Counted from the first letter of the stretch, positions 41,206 to 51,032 are shown. The stretch: DNA of 64,000 nucleotides from Devosia sp. Leaf420 (GCF_001425445.1 NZ_LMQU01000009.1:389817-453816); one strand, 5' to 3'. The notes: generated by a model not told the origin, from the sequence alone. A program made the numbers and translations.

Positions 41206-41762
41206 CCATGGCCGATCTTTCGAAGACCCAGCCGGTTATCGGCATTTTCGCTTCGGACAAGGGGCCAGGCGATCCGGAACGCGCGAGCCTGATGAGCCAG
41301 ACGGGAACGCTGTTTGCCCGGCGCGGCGCCCAGCTTTTGTGCCTCTGGGAGAATGGGGTGTGCCCGCTACCACTGATGACGGCGGCGCGGACGGCGGGCG
41401 GACCGGTGTCGATCCTGGCGGATGAAGAGGTAAGCGTGCCGCCGACTTTGGCCGGGGTGCCGGTGCGGGTCGTGGAGGATCGGGCGGCGCGGCACGCGCT
41501 CTTGGCCGAGGAAGCGCAGGTTTTGCTGGCTCTGCCGGGCTCGCTAGCTTCGGCAAGTTCGCTGTTCGGCGCCTGGGCGGCAGGGCAGGGGAAGCCCAAG
41601 CCCGTGGTGATGCTCAACCGCCACCGGGCTTTTGAGGTGGTGAAGGGTTTCGCTGGCGACGTGCTGTCGCATTCGGTGGCTGGATATGACCGCAATATCC
41701 AGTTTGCGGACAATGTCGAGGATCTCTGGCACAAGGTCAGTTGGGTGCTGGAGAGACGGTGA
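41202..41762 (+). CDS. Degenerate LOG-family-like Rossmann protein
   Basis: 186 residues from ATG 41202 (ATGA overlap with the ATPase gene) or 41208. The fold pattern resembles TIGR00730/LOG proteins: [42 protein letters not shown], and [32 protein letters not shown], where LOG enzymes have LPGGxGTxxE. The Gly-Gly, Thr and catalytic Glu of that motif are missing, so phosphoribohydrolase activity is unlikely. It may be a binding partner of the HerA-like ATPase. Assignment is by pattern and moderate. Confidence 0.6.
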   Translation: MTMADLSKTQPVIGIFASDKGPGDPERASLMSQTGTLFARRGAQLLCLWENGVCPLPLMTAARTAGGPVSILADEEVSVPPTLAGVPVRVVEDRAARHALLAEEAQVLLALPGSLASASSLFGAWAAGQGKPKPVVMLNRHRAFEVVKGFAGDVLSHSVAGYDRNIQFADNVEDLWHKVSWVLERR

Positions 41763-41783
41763 GGGAGCGAGGCTGATAATGGG

Positions 41784-41918
41784 AAGGCCCCCTCACCCGG
41801 CTTGGTTTGCAAGCCGACCTCTCCCCCAAAGGGAGAGGTGTCGCTGCGCGACTAAGGGAACTCTCACCTCTCCCTTGGGGGAGAGGTCGACGGCGTAGCC
41901 GGCGGGTGAGGGGGCCTT
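41784..41918. repeat. Intergenic palindromic repeat, family A (copy 4)
   Basis: 135 bases with perfect 15-base terminal inverted repeats AAGGCCCCCTCACCC / GGGTGAGGGGGCCTT and two internal CCTCTCCC...GGGAGAGG units. Almost the same as copy 2 in order and spacing. Confidence 0.93.
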
Positions 41919-41924
41919 ACCCGA

Positions 41925-42536
41925 TTAAGGCTCAAGGCCCGGATGCATGGGCCGGCGGGTGTTGGGGAATAGCGGGACCACATTGTCCGTCGTCCGGCGC
42001 GTCGGGCTCGGCTGGGGTTTTGGCATGGGGACGCGGTCGCGGCGGTCGGGGCCGCGGTAGCCGTTGCCGAGGAGGCCGACGACGCTGCGATTGATGAGGC
42101 GGGCCTGGACGCGCTGCAACAGGTGGCGCGGGGACATGGGCTTGACGAGGACCTCGTCGATGCCGGCGCTGATCGACTGGTGACGCATGGGCGGAGTGAT
42201 GGCGCGGGTAAGCGCGATCACCGGAAGGTCGCGGCTGACGAAAGTGGGGTCGAGGCGGATGGCTTCGACCATTTCATAGGCCGGGCGACCGTCGCGATCG
42301 AAATCGACCACCAGCATATCGAGCGGGGCGATGCGCATATAGGCGAAGAGCTCGCCTTCGCTTTCGAACGGACGCACGCGCAGGCGTGAGTCGCCGGCGA
42401 GGACCATCGTCAGAACGGACGTCAATGCGGGGTTAGCGGCCAATACGGCCACTGTTTTCGGCTTTGTCGTCAACGCTTTTCCCCGGTTAGTAAACAATCC
42501 GTTAACACGGACTGAATCGCGCTGGAAGCGTTGCAT
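41925..42536 (-). CDS. Receiver-domain (CheY-like) protein with basic tail
   Basis: About 203 residues from ATG 42536; a TTG at 42473 preceded by GGGGAAAAG would give about 182 and may be the true start, since the segment before it is unconserved-looking. The receiver spans KTVAVLAANPALTSVLTMVLAG to VLVKPMSPRHLLQRVQARL, with phospho-acceptor in LVVDFDRDG, Thr in IALTRA and Lys in VKP. A 60-residue basic/proline tail (GYRGPDRRDRVPMPKPQPSPTRR) replaces an output domain. A CtrA-like motif lies at 42491-42506. Partner unknown. Confidence 0.8.
   Translation of the reverse strand: MQRFQRDSVRVNGLFTNRGKALTTKPKTVAVLAANPALTSVLTMVLAGDSRLRVRPFESEGELFAYMRIAPLDMLVVDFDRDGRPAYEMVEAIRLDPTFVSRDLPVIALTRAITPPMRHQSISAGIDEVLVKPMSPRHLLQRVQARLINRSVVGLLGNGYRGPDRRDRVPMPKPQPSPTRRTTDNVVPLFPNTRRPMHPGLEP
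42491..42506 (+). promoter_or_regulatory. CtrA-like box upstream of the receiver-protein gene
   Basis: TAAA-N7-TTAAC (42491-42494 and 42502-42506), one base off the TTAA-N7-TTAAC CtrA consensus. It would be in the promoter region if translation starts at 42473, but inside the gene if at 42536. Confidence 0.3.
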
Positions 42537-42616
42537 TCCGCTAAGCAGTGGGAATTGTTGGGAAAGTGAACGGCGAGAGGGGTTTGCGAAAACGCTTTTC
42601 GTGTTTGCCAAAGACA

Positions 42617-42730
42617 CCCCCTCCCAACCTCCCCCATCAAGGGGGAGGTGCGGGCCGGTGCTTTTGGACGAAGCGTGCCACACACTCGATGCGACACCTC
42701 CCCCTTGATGGGGGAGGCCGGGAGGGGGGC
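42617..42730. repeat. Long inverted repeat, family B (copy 3)
   Basis: ACACCCCCTCCCAACCTCCC... and a complementary right end GGGGGAGGCCGGGAGGGGGG, both containing CTCCCCCATCAAGGGGGAG. Nearly the same arms as 33240-33361 with a different centre. Confidence 0.9.
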
Positions 42731-42738
42731 GCTGGACT

Positions 42739-42773
42739 AAAAGAAAACCCGCCAGCTTGCGCGGGCGGGCTTT
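42739..42773 (-). terminator. Rho-independent terminator of sodB
   Basis: On minus, CCCGCC / GGCGGG stem (42748-42753 with 42764-42769) followed by TTTTCTTTT, about 60 bases after the sodB stop. Confidence 0.8.
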
Positions 42774-42779
42774 CTCAGA

Positions 42780-42820
42780 AATCTCAGGATGGGCCCCGGC
42801 TTTCGCCGGGGTGACAGCCG
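42780..42820. repeat. Palindromic repeat, family D (copy 2)
   Basis: AATCTCAGGATGGGCCCCGGC-TTTC-GCCGGGGTGACA; shares ATCTCAGGATGGGCCC and CCGGGGTGACA with the copy at 28458-28531. Confidence 0.8.
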
Positions 42821-42830
42821 GTGATGGAAA

Positions 42831-43439
42831 TCAGGCCGTGGCTTCTTCGAAGAGCAACTCGACGTGTTCCCAGTTCACGAGATTGTCGAACCAGGCTTCG
42901 AGGTATTTCGGGCGGGCGTTGCGGTAGTCGATGTAATAGGAGTGTTCCCAGACGTCGACGCCGAGGATCGGCTTGCCGCCATAAACGAGCGGAGATTCGC
43001 CGTTTGCGGTCTTGGAAATTTCGAGCTTGCCGTTCTTGACGGCGATCCAGGCCCAGCCGGAGCCGAACTGGGTCGTGCCGGCCTGAATGAAATCGGCGCG
43101 GAGCTTGTCGAAGCCGCCGAGATCGGAATCGACCGCCGCCTGAAGCTTGCCGGGGAGCTTGTTGCCGCCGCCGTTGGGCTTCATCCAGTTCCAGAAGTGG
43201 ACGTGGTTATAATGCTGGCCGGCATTGTTGAAGAGGCCGGCATTCTTGCCGAAGCTTTCCTTGACGATGTCTTCGAGCGGCAGGATTTCGAGACCCGAAC
43301 CTTCAAGCAGCTTTTCGCCATTGGTGACGTAGGCCTGATGGTGCTTGTCGTGGTGGAATTCGAGCGTTTCGGCGGACATGTAGGGCCCGAGCGCATCGTA
43401 AGCATAGGGCAGCGGCGGCAGGGTGAACTTGGTCGACAT
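42831..43439 (-). CDS. sodB: Fe/Mn superoxide dismutase
   Basis: 202 residues, GGAG ribosome site. Metal ligands are recognisable: His29 (LEFHHDKHH), the His of HYNHVHFWNWM, and the Asp and His of LGVDVWEHSYYIDYRNAR. Converts superoxide to oxygen and peroxide in the cytosol. GSGWAWIAVKNGKL and the DVWEHSYYIDY end favour the iron-type group but metal choice cannot be settled by eye. Single gene with its own terminator. Confidence 0.95.
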   Translation of the reverse strand: MSTKFTLPPLPYAYDALGPYMSAETLEFHHDKHHQAYVTNGEKLLEGSGLEILPLEDIVKESFGKNAGLFNNAGQHYNHVHFWNWMKPNGGGNKLPGKLQAAVDSDLGGFDKLRADFIQAGTTQFGSGWAWIAVKNGKLEISKTANGESPLVYGGKPILGVDVWEHSYYIDYRNARPKYLEAWFDNLVNWEHVELLFEEATA

Positions 43440-43540
43440 GGATAGTCTCCGTTTCTGAAAAAGGATGACGCTGAAGCGAAACAGGAATTACGGATTGGTT
43501 ATAGGCAGTCTGACTTGTCCCAACAATGACGGGGCGGGAA

Positions 43541-45622
43541 CTAACCGTCCAATCCCACCGACTTTATCGCAAAGGCATAACACTCGGCGGTTTCCTTGAG
43601 GCGATCGAAGCGGCCGGAAGCGCCGCCATGGCCCGCGCCCATATTGGTCTTAAGATATAATGGCGCGGTGCCCGTCGCGGTTGCGCGCAGTTTTGCGACC
43701 CACTTGGCCGGCTCCCAATAGGTGACGCGCGGATCGGTAAGGCCGGCGAGGGCGAGGATCGGCGGATAGTTTTGAGCCGAGACGGCTTCATATGGCGCAT
43801 ACGCGGCGATGCGGGTGTAGTCCGCTTCCGAGGTGATCGGATTGCCCCATTCGGGCCATTCGGGCGGAGTGAGCGGCAGGGTTTCGTCGAGCATGGTGTT
43901 GAGCACGTCGACGAAGGGCACCTGGGCGATGACGCCGGCCCAGAGATCGGGGCGCATATTGGCGATGGCGCCCATCAGCATGCCGCCGGCGGAACCGCCT
44001 TGGGCGACGATTTTGCCCTTTTGGGTGTAGCCGGCTTCGATCAGCGCTTCGGCGGCGGCGATGAAGTCGGAAAAAGTGTTGGTCTTGAATTCGCGGCGGC
44101 CGTTTTTGTACCAGGCATAGCCCTTATCCATGCCGCCGCGAATATGGGCGATGGCGTAGACGAAGCCGCGATCGACGAGGGAGAGGACCGAAACGGAGAA
44201 GCTCGCGGGCATGGACATGCCATAGGCGCCGTAGCCGTAAAGCAGGGTCGGGTTATTGCCGTTAAGCGGCGTGCCCTTTTTGTAGAGAAGCGTCACCGGG
44301 ACTTCGGCGCCGTCGGCGGCTTTGGCGAAGATGCGGCGGGTTTCGTAAGCGTCCTTGTCGTGGCCGGAGGGGACTTCCTGGGTCTTTAGGAGGGTGCGCG
44401 AGCCGGTCGCGAGATCGACGTCGTAGACCTGGTTGGGCGTCGTCGGAGAGGAATAGGAGAGGCGGAAGACGGTAGTGTCGAATTCGTAGCCGACCGACAT
44501 GCCGAGGGAATAGGCTTCTTCTTCGAAGCGGACCACGTCTTCCTTGCCCGAAGTGAGATCGCGCACGACGATGCGCGGCAAGCCGTCGCGGCGTTCGAGG
44601 CGGAGGAGATGGTTCTTGAGGACGATAGTGTCGAGGATCAGCGTGCCGGCTTCGTGGGGGACGAGGTCGGTCCAGTTTTCGGCACCGGGATTGTCGAGCG
44701 GCGCGGTGACGACCTTATAGTCCTCGGCGCCGTCGGCATTAGTGCGGATATAGAGAAGGCCATCGCGCTCTTCGACGTCGTACTCTCGATCGGTAAGGCG
44801 GGGGGCAACGAGGCGCGGTTCGCCGCCGGTTTCGGCGTCGATCAGATAGACTTCGGACGTCTGGTGATCGTGCGCGTCGATGATGATGAACTTGTCGTTC
44901 TGGGTCTTGCCGACGCCAACGAAGAAGCCGGGATCTTTTTCTTCGTAGATGATCGGGTCGGCGGATTGCTCAGTGCCGATCGTGTGGCGGCGGATGCGGT
45001 AGGGACGGTGGTTGTCGTCATATTCGGTGTAGTAGATCGCCTTGGAATCATTGCTCCAGACATAGGAGCCGGCGGTGTCGGCGATGGTTTCCGGGCTATC
45101 CGTGCCGGTTTCGAGATCGCGGATGACGATGTCATAATATTCCGAGCCGGCGCGGTCGGCGGCCCAGGCGAGATAGCGGTGGCTGGCGTCATGGTCGGCG
45201 CCGGCAAAGCCGAAGTAACCGTCGCCGGCTTCGATATTGCAATCGAGGAGAACGGTTTCGGGGCCGCCGTCGCGCGGGGTGCGGACGACCTGCGGATATT
45301 GCTTGCCCTCGAGCAAGCGCGAATTATAGGCCCAGGGGCCATCGGGCGAGGGAATGCCGCTATCGTCTTCTTTGATGCGGCCGCGGATTTCCTTGTAGAT
45401 CTTGTCCTGCAGCTCCGCCGTGGGCTTGCCGAACTGGTCTTCGTAGAAAGAATTTTCGGCCTCAAGATAGGCGCGGATTTCCGGATCGAGCGTTTCCGGG
45501 CTCTGCATGACCTCCTGCCAATTATCGGCGCGCAGCCACGCCCAGGGATCCTCGCGGGTCACGCCGTGATGGATATGGCTATGGGGCACGCGCTTGGCTT
45601 GGGGCGGGGTGGTCTTGGTCAT
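43541..45622 (-). CDS. ptrB: Oligopeptidase B (S9A serine peptidase)
   Basis: 693 residues. N-terminal beta-propeller (HIHHGVTREDPWAWLRADNW, DDNHRPYRIRRHTIGTE) and C-terminal alpha/beta hydrolase with GGSAGGMLMGA around the catalytic Ser, the Asp region LTDPRVTYWEPAKW and His in GAGHGGASGRF. Cleaves short peptides after Arg/Lys in the cytosol. GxSxGG and the RxDxxKE-like tail are those of oligopeptidase B rather than prolyl oligopeptidase. Divergent from the Mrp operon. Confidence 0.93.
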   Translation of the reverse strand: MTKTTPPQAKRVPHSHIHHGVTREDPWAWLRADNWQEVMQSPETLDPEIRAYLEAENSFYEDQFGKPTAELQDKIYKEIRGRIKEDDSGIPSPDGPWAYNSRLLEGKQYPQVVRTPRDGGPETVLLDCNIEAGDGYFGFAGADHDASHRYLAWAADRAGSEYYDIVIRDLETGTDSPETIADTAGSYVWSNDSKAIYYTEYDDNHRPYRIRRHTIGTEQSADPIIYEEKDPGFFVGVGKTQNDKFIIIDAHDHQTSEVYLIDAETGGEPRLVAPRLTDREYDVEERDGLLYIRTNADGAEDYKVVTAPLDNPGAENWTDLVPHEAGTLILDTIVLKNHLLRLERRDGLPRIVVRDLTSGKEDVVRFEEEAYSLGMSVGYEFDTTVFRLSYSSPTTPNQVYDVDLATGSRTLLKTQEVPSGHDKDAYETRRIFAKAADGAEVPVTLLYKKGTPLNGNNPTLLYGYGAYGMSMPASFSVSVLSLVDRGFVYAIAHIRGGMDKGYAWYKNGRREFKTNTFSDFIAAAEALIEAGYTQKGKIVAQGGSAGGMLMGAIANMRPDLWAGVIAQVPFVDVLNTMLDETLPLTPPEWPEWGNPITSEADYTRIAAYAPYEAVSAQNYPPILALAGLTDPRVTYWEPAKWVAKLRATATGTAPLYLKTNMGAGHGGASGRFDRLKETAECYAFAIKSVGLDG

Positions 45623-45805
45623 AAAGTTATTCCGCTTTGGAGGCAGGAGTGGTGGCTAGGACATAGGCGGGGCGCGCGGGAATTGCCAGAGGCGCGAAAG
45701 CTGGGCGCAACATGCTGGCGCAGTCCGATTTGGCTTGTTCCCGCTTCGTGAGTGGTTAAGCTTTGATTCACAAAAGAAGAACCAAGAACCCTTTGGAGGG
45801 GCTGA

Positions 45806-48172
45806 GTGGGGCTGTCCCTGGATGCGAGCATCGCCCTTGTGGCGATAGCGCCCTTTGTTGCGGCGCTATTGGCGCCGTTCATCCATAGTCTGGCGGGACG
45901 CTATTCGGCCTGGATCCTGGCGCTGGTGCCGGCCGGCATTTTCATGCTGCTGATCCGTCTGGGCGAGACGGTGATTGGTGGCGGTACGCTGACGGCCGCG
46001 ATCGACTGGGTGCCGGCCTATGGACTGACGCTCGGCTTTTTCGTCGATGGGCTGAGCTTGGTTTTCGCGCTGACCATTGCCGGGGTGGGCACGCTAATCC
46101 TCCTCTATGCCGGAGCCTATCTTCGAGGGCATCCGCATCTCGGGCGCTTCTATGCGTATATTCTCGCCTTCATGGGCGCGATGCTGGGGCTGGTGCTGGC
46201 CGATTCCATGCTGGCGCTGTTTTTGTTCTGGGAAGCGACGTCAGTTACTTCGTTCCTCCTGATTGGGTTCGATCATAGCCGGCAGGCGGCGCGTCGGGCG
46301 GCAATCCAGGCGCTGGTGATCACCAATATCGGTGGCATGGCGCTGCTGGTCGGCGTGATTTTGCTCCAGCATGTCGGTGGAACGTGGCTTCTAAGCGAGC
46401 TGCGCGACATGGGTGAGGTGGCGCGCGGTTCGGGTCTTTATGGCGTCTTGCTCGCCCTGTTCCTGCTAGCCGCTTTCACCAAATCGGCGCAGTTTCCGTT
46501 CCACTTCTGGCTGCCCAATGCCATGGAAGCGCCGACGCCGGTTTCCGCCTTTTTGCATTCGGCGACCATGGTCCAGGCTGGGGTTTATCTACTCCTGCGC
46601 ATGACGCCGGTTCTGGGCGGCACACCGGTCTGGACCGGATTATTGCTCGGTTTTGGCGGGGTGACGCTGATCTGGGGCGCGCTGGCGGCGTTGCGCGAGA
46701 CTGATCTGAAACAAATGCTGGCGCAGACGACGATTGGTTCGCTGGGCCTACTCGTCGTGCTGATCGGGCTTGCGACCGAGGCGGCGATTGCTGGGGCCGT
46801 GCTCTATTTCATCGCTCATGCTTGCTACAAGGCGGGGCTCTTCATGGTCGCCGGCGCGGTGGATCATGGCGCGGGGACGCGCGAGATCAATGCGCTTGGC
46901 GGGTTGGCCGACAAGATGCCGGTGACCTTTATCGGCGCGGCGCTGGCGGTGCTCTCGATGCTCGGCCTGCCGCTGACCCTCGGATATTTCGCCAAGGAAG
47001 AAATGTATCTGGCGGTGACCGGCGGCGACTTCGGCATGCTGGCGGTCTTGCTGGTGCTTGTAATCGGCAATGCGCTGCTGGCGGGCGTGGGCTTGATCGT
47101 GATGATCCGGCCATTCCTCGGCGATGTCGTCGAGACGCCGAAGGCCGTGCATGAGGCGCCGATTGCCATGCTGGCGGGGCCGATCCTGCTTGGTGGCGTG
47201 GGTGTGGTGCTGGGACTATTGCCCGATTGGCTGGGCCATGACGTGTTGGCGCAAGCCGGCAGCGCGATATTGGGGCAGGGGATTGAGAGCCATCTGTCTC
47301 TCGCGCTCGACATCACGAGCCCGTTGCTCTGGCTCTCGGCGATCACATGGCTGGCTGCCATTTTGGTGTTCCAGAAAGGTCACGTCATCCGGGCTGTGCT
47401 GCGGCGGTTCAATGCCGTTCTGCCCTCGGCAGATCGGATGTTTGACCTTGTGATGTTCGGGCTCATTCGCTTTGCGGCAGCGGTGACGCGGGCGCTTCAT
47501 CACGGCAGGCTCGAATATTATTTGGCATTGCTCTTCATGTGCCTGACGCTGGCGCTGTTCCTGCCCATGCTCATGCTAGGTGGGTTCGACTGGATGGTGC
47601 CGACGGCCGATCTCGGCGATTGGTCCAAGCGCCTGGTGCTGCCGGCGCTGGAACTGCACGAGTGGGGCGTTGTGCTGCTGGCGGTGCTGGGGCTCCTTGC
47701 GGTCTTGATCGCGCAGAGCCGCTTGGTTGCCATTCTCTCGCTTGGCATTCAGGGCACAGCGCTTGCGCTGATTTTCCTGCTCTTCGGCGCGCCGGATTTG
47801 GCTTTCACCCAGTTGATGGTCGAAATTCTTTCGGTCGTGATCCTGACGATCGTCATGACAAATCTCAAACTCGACGCGCGCGATCACCGGCCGTTCGAGG
47901 ATTGGGCGCGGGACGGGACCATTGCCGTGGTCTGCGGGGCAGGGTTGAGCCTGCTGCTGATGCTGGTTTTGAGCGGTACGCTCGATGACCGTTTGGCGGA
48001 ATTCTTCACCCGGACCAGCGTGCCGATCGCGCATGGGGCCAATATCGTCAATGTCATCCTCGTCGACTATCGCGGCTTCGATACGCTGGGCGAGATTTCG
48101 GTGGTGATTGGCGCTGGTATCGCCATCCTAGCGCTGTTGCGGCGCCGCAAGCCTGGGAGTGAAGCACGATGA
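45806..48172 (+). CDS. mrpA: Mrp Na+/H+ antiporter subunit A
   Basis: 788 residues from GTG 45806 behind GGAGGGG. Around 20 membrane helices. The NuoL-like part has [69 protein letters not shown] and the key Lys/Glu residues within; the C-terminal part ([20 protein letters not shown]... [16 protein letters not shown]) is the MrpA-specific extension. Length fits MrpA of the seven-gene (group 1) systems. Works with B-G to expel Na+ in exchange for protons. First gene of the operon. Confidence 0.94.
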   Translation: MGLSLDASIALVAIAPFVAALLAPFIHSLAGRYSAWILALVPAGIFMLLIRLGETVIGGGTLTAAIDWVPAYGLTLGFFVDGLSLVFALTIAGVGTLILLYAGAYLRGHPHLGRFYAYILAFMGAMLGLVLADSMLALFLFWEATSVTSFLLIGFDHSRQAARRAAIQALVITNIGGMALLVGVILLQHVGGTWLLSELRDMGEVARGSGLYGVLLALFLLAAFTKSAQFPFHFWLPNAMEAPTPVSAFLHSATMVQAGVYLLLRMTPVLGGTPVWTGLLLGFGGVTLIWGALAALRETDLKQMLAQTTIGSLGLLVVLIGLATEAAIAGAVLYFIAHACYKAGLFMVAGAVDHGAGTREINALGGLADKMPVTFIGAALAVLSMLGLPLTLGYFAKEEMYLAVTGGDFGMLAVLLVLVIGNALLAGVGLIVMIRPFLGDVVETPKAVHEAPIAMLAGPILLGGVGVVLGLLPDWLGHDVLAQAGSAILGQGIESHLSLALDITSPLLWLSAITWLAAILVFQKGHVIRAVLRRFNAVLPSADRMFDLVMFGLIRFAAAVTRALHHGRLEYYLALLFMCLTLALFLPMLMLGGFDWMVPTADLGDWSKRLVLPALELHEWGVVLLAVLGLLAVLIAQSRLVAILSLGIQGTALALIFLLFGAPDLAFTQLMVEILSVVILTIVMTNLKLDARDHRPFEDWARDGTIAVVCGAGLSLLLMLVLSGTLDDRLAEFFTRTSVPIAHGANIVNVILVDYRGFDTLGEISVVIGAGIAILALLRRRKPGSEAR

Positions 48173-48594
48173 ATACGCTGCTTTTCCGCACGGCTGCGCC
48201 GCTCATCGTTGCGACCATGCTGGTCTTTTCAGTCTATATCTGCCTTCGCGGCCATAACGAGCCAGGCGGCGGCTTTATCGGCGGGCTGATCGCCGCATCG
48301 GCTATCGCCGTTTATGGCATGGCGGCGGGCGTGCCCGCGGTGCGCCGGGCGCTCAAACTCGATCCGATGGCGATTGCCGGGGCTGGCGTTTTGCTGGCCG
48401 GAGTGTCGGGGCTTTTGAGCCTGTTCATCGAGGCGCCTTTCCTTACCAGCATTTGGCTTTACCTCGATCTCGGGGAGACGGTGGTGCCGCTGTCGACGCC
48501 GCTGTTTTTCGATATCGGCGTCTATTTGACGGTCTTCGGCACGCTTTCAGCAGTGGCGCTGGCCCTTGAAAGCGACAGCGAGGAGGACCTCTGA
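48169..48594 (+). CDS. mrpB: Mrp antiporter subunit B
   Basis: 141 residues, four membrane helices. The start [42 protein letters not shown] is the standard MrpB signature (GHNxPGGGFxGGL). ATGA overlap with mrpA and one-base overlap with mrpC. Separate here, unlike the PhaAB fusion of many rhizobia. Confidence 0.93.
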   Translation: MNTLLFRTAAPLIVATMLVFSVYICLRGHNEPGGGFIGGLIAASAIAVYGMAAGVPAVRRALKLDPMAIAGAGVLLAGVSGLLSLFIEAPFLTSIWLYLDLGETVVPLSTPLFFDIGVYLTVFGTLSAVALALESDSEEDL

Positions 48595-48971
48595 TGGATT
48601 ATGTTCTGGCTTTGCTGGTCGGGGTCTTCGTGTCGCTCGGGGTCTACCTGCTGCTCTCGCGCTCGGTGATCCGCATGATCCTCGGCATGACTATCTTGGG
48701 CAATGGCGTCAATTTGCTGATCTTTACCGCGGGCCGCGTCACGCGCGGGGTGGCGCCGATCGTGCCGGTGGGGCTCGATACACCCGCAGGGCCGATCGCC
48801 AATCCGCTGCCACAGGCGCTGATCCTGACGGCAATTGTCATCGGCTTTTCGATGTTCGCCTTCCTGCTGGTGCTGGCCTATCGCGCCTATCAAAGCCTTG
48901 ATGCCGACAACACGGACCGCATGCGGCTCGCCGAGCCTGACAATGCGCCGCAACCGCCATTGAGCTACTGA
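48594..48971 (+). CDS. mrpC: Mrp antiporter subunit C (NuoK-like)
   Basis: 125 residues with three membrane helices, homologous to NuoK: LLVGVFVSLGVYLLLSRSVIRMILGMTILGNGVNLLIFTAGR, then PLPQALILTAIVIGFSMFAFLLVLAYRAYQ. The short Glu-lacking variant of NuoK typical of MrpC. Stop is followed after one base by mrpD. Confidence 0.93.
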   Translation: MDYVLALLVGVFVSLGVYLLLSRSVIRMILGMTILGNGVNLLIFTAGRVTRGVAPIVPVGLDTPAGPIANPLPQALILTAIVIGFSMFAFLLVLAYRAYQSLDADNTDRMRLAEPDNAPQPPLSY

Positions 48972-48972
48972 C

Positions 48973-50556
48973 ATGGAAGACACGGCGCTATCGGGATTGC
49001 CGCCCGCCATGATCGAAACCGCAACGGCGCTCGCCGATTGGCTCGTGATTTTGCCAATCGTGCTGTCGCTGATGGGTGCGGCACTGCTGCTGGTGCTGCG
49101 CGGACAAAAAGGCTTGCCGGTCATCGTGGCCGCCTTGGTCGTCTGCGGAATTATCGCTGCCGATGTCGGGCTGTTGCTGCGGATTTTGGAAACCGGGCCG
49201 GTAAGCATGACCATGGGGCGCTGGTTGCCACCCTTTGGCATTGCGCTGACGGCTGACCTCTTTGGCGCCGGTTTTGCGTTGGCGGCGGCGGTGGTAACGC
49301 TGGCGGTGGTGCTTTATGCCGAAATGGGGCGCGATGACGGGCAAAGCCGCGATGGTTTCCATGCCATGGTGTTGCTGCTGCTCGGCGGGGTGAGCGGCGC
49401 GTTTCTGACCGGCGATCTCTTCAATCTCTATGTCTGGTTCGAGGTCACGCTGATCGCTTCGTTCGGGCTGATTGTTCTGGGCGGGACGCCGCCGCAGATC
49501 GATGGGGCGGTCAAATATGGCTTCATCAATTTCCTGGCGACGACGCTTTTTCTTCTGGCGTTGGGGCTGACCTATGGCCTGCTCGGCACGCTCAATATGG
49601 CCGACATTATCCGCGAGGCCCCTAGCGCTGACCGGGCAGCGCTGACGGGGATCGCGGCGCTCTTGCTGCTGGCCTTCGGGATCAAGGCGGCGGCGTTTCC
49701 GCTCAATGCCTGGCTGCCGGCGTCTTACCACACGCCGCGTCTCGCGGTTTCGGCGCTGTTTGCGGCGCTGCTGACCAAGGTGGGCGCCTATGCGCTGCTG
49801 CGGACGCTTATCGCGCTTCTGCCGCAGAGCCGGGAGCTGCTGGAACCGGTACTGGTGATCCTGGCGGTCGCCACGCTGGTGATTGCGCCGCTCGGGGCGA
49901 TTGCCGAAACCAATCTGCGGCGCGCGGCGGGGTTCTTTGTTATTTCAGGGATCGGCGCCATTCTGGCTGGGATCGCCATGCCAAGCGCCGAAGGTGTGGC
50001 TGGGGCAGGGGTCTACATCTTCCATGCCATGCTGTCGGTGGCAGCGCTTTATCTTGTTATCGGGATTATCGAGGTGCGGACGGGCGCGCGCGATACGCGA
50101 GCGATGGGTGGGCTCTATGCGAGAAGTGCGCCGCTTTCGATCCTGTTCTTCGGGACGATCCTGGCGCTTGCCGGCGTGCCGCCATTTCTGGGCTTTTGGC
50201 CAAAACTGCTCATCCTGCAGGCGGGTGTTGCCGAGGGCGGGATGGGCTGGGTGCTGGTCTCGGCGCTCGTGGTCAATGCCGTGCTGGTGTTGATCGCCGG
50301 CACGCGGATCTGGGCGCATATTTTTTGGCGGAACGGCCCCGAGGGCGTGGCGGGGGTGAATGAGCCGCTGCCTTTACCGCCGCTGACCGGGTCAGGGCGC
50401 TTGGCGATGGGGGCGACGGCAGTTCTGACGCTCATCGTCTTTGCCATCGGGCTCTGGCCCAATCCAATGCTGACCGTGGGGCAGGCAGGGGCGGTCGATC
50501 TCATTGATACGACCCGCTATGTCCAAGCGGTCGGGTTGGCGGAGGTGACGCCATGA
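48973..50556 (+). CDS. mrpD: Mrp antiporter subunit D (NuoN/M-like)
   Basis: 527 residues, about 14 membrane helices. Proton-channel residues lie in LFNLYVWFEVTLIASFGLIVLGG (Glu) and GIKAAAFPLNAWLPASYHTPRLAVSALFAALLTKVGAYALLR (two Lys). Second antiporter-like subunit after MrpA. Overlaps mrpE by four bases. Confidence 0.93.
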   Translation: MEDTALSGLPPAMIETATALADWLVILPIVLSLMGAALLLVLRGQKGLPVIVAALVVCGIIAADVGLLLRILETGPVSMTMGRWLPPFGIALTADLFGAGFALAAAVVTLAVVLYAEMGRDDGQSRDGFHAMVLLLLGGVSGAFLTGDLFNLYVWFEVTLIASFGLIVLGGTPPQIDGAVKYGFINFLATTLFLLALGLTYGLLGTLNMADIIREAPSADRAALTGIAALLLLAFGIKAAAFPLNAWLPASYHTPRLAVSALFAALLTKVGAYALLRTLIALLPQSRELLEPVLVILAVATLVIAPLGAIAETNLRRAAGFFVISGIGAILAGIAMPSAEGVAGAGVYIFHAMLSVAALYLVIGIIEVRTGARDTRAMGGLYARSAPLSILFFGTILALAGVPPFLGFWPKLLILQAGVAEGGMGWVLVSALVVNAVLVLIAGTRIWAHIFWRNGPEGVAGVNEPLPLPPLTGSGRLAMGATAVLTLIVFAIGLWPNPMLTVGQAGAVDLIDTTRYVQAVGLAEVTP

Positions 50557-51032
50557 ACAGTGCTTTTCTCGTCGTCATCCTGGCGCTGATCTGGGCTGGC
50601 ATTTCGGGCAATTTTTCCGGGCTCAACCTGCTCTTTGGCGGTGTGATCGGCAGCGTCGCCATTTTCGTGTTGCGGTCCTCGGTCAGAGATCGTGGCTCAT
50701 TGCGCAAGGCGCGGCAGCTTTTGGGGCTGGCGCTGCTGTTTCTCGTCGAACTGCTGATGAGCGCCATTCGCGTTGCGGCAATCGTGCTGCGGCCCGATGT
50801 GAAATCGGCGATCCGGCCTGCGGTCGTTGCCGTACCGCTGACGGTCAAGTCGGATGCAGAGATTACGCTTCTTGCCAATATGATTACCCTGACCCCGGGG
50901 ACACTCAGCATCGACGTCGCCGAGGACCGCTCGGTGCTCTATGTGCATGTGCTGTCGATGACGAGCGAAGCGGCCGTGATCGCCGATATCAAGACCGGGT
51001 TCGAAGCGCGGATTGCGGAGATCTTCAAATGA
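50553..51032 (+). CDS. mrpE: Mrp antiporter subunit E
   Basis: 159 residues: two or three N-terminal membrane helices, then a soluble domain. ALIWAGISGNFSGLNLLFGGVIG, LFLVELLMSAIRVAAIVLRPD and ITLLANMITLTPGTLSIDV are the conserved MrpE segments. ATGA overlaps on both sides. Confidence 0.92.
   Translation: MNSAFLVVILALIWAGISGNFSGLNLLFGGVIGSVAIFVLRSSVRDRGSLRKARQLLGLALLFLVELLMSAIRVAAIVLRPDVKSAIRPAVVAVPLTVKSDAEITLLANMITLTPGTLSIDVAEDRSVLYVHVLSMTSEAAVIADIKTGFEARIAEIFK

Noticed and set aside
42537..42683. Upstream extension of the receiver-domain gene
   Set aside because: Encodes translated family B repeat (HLPLDGGGWEGV), not protein-like sequence.
24656..42730. CRISPR array
   Set aside because: Repeats are palindromic, dispersed and separated by genes; no regular spacer pattern and no cas genes.
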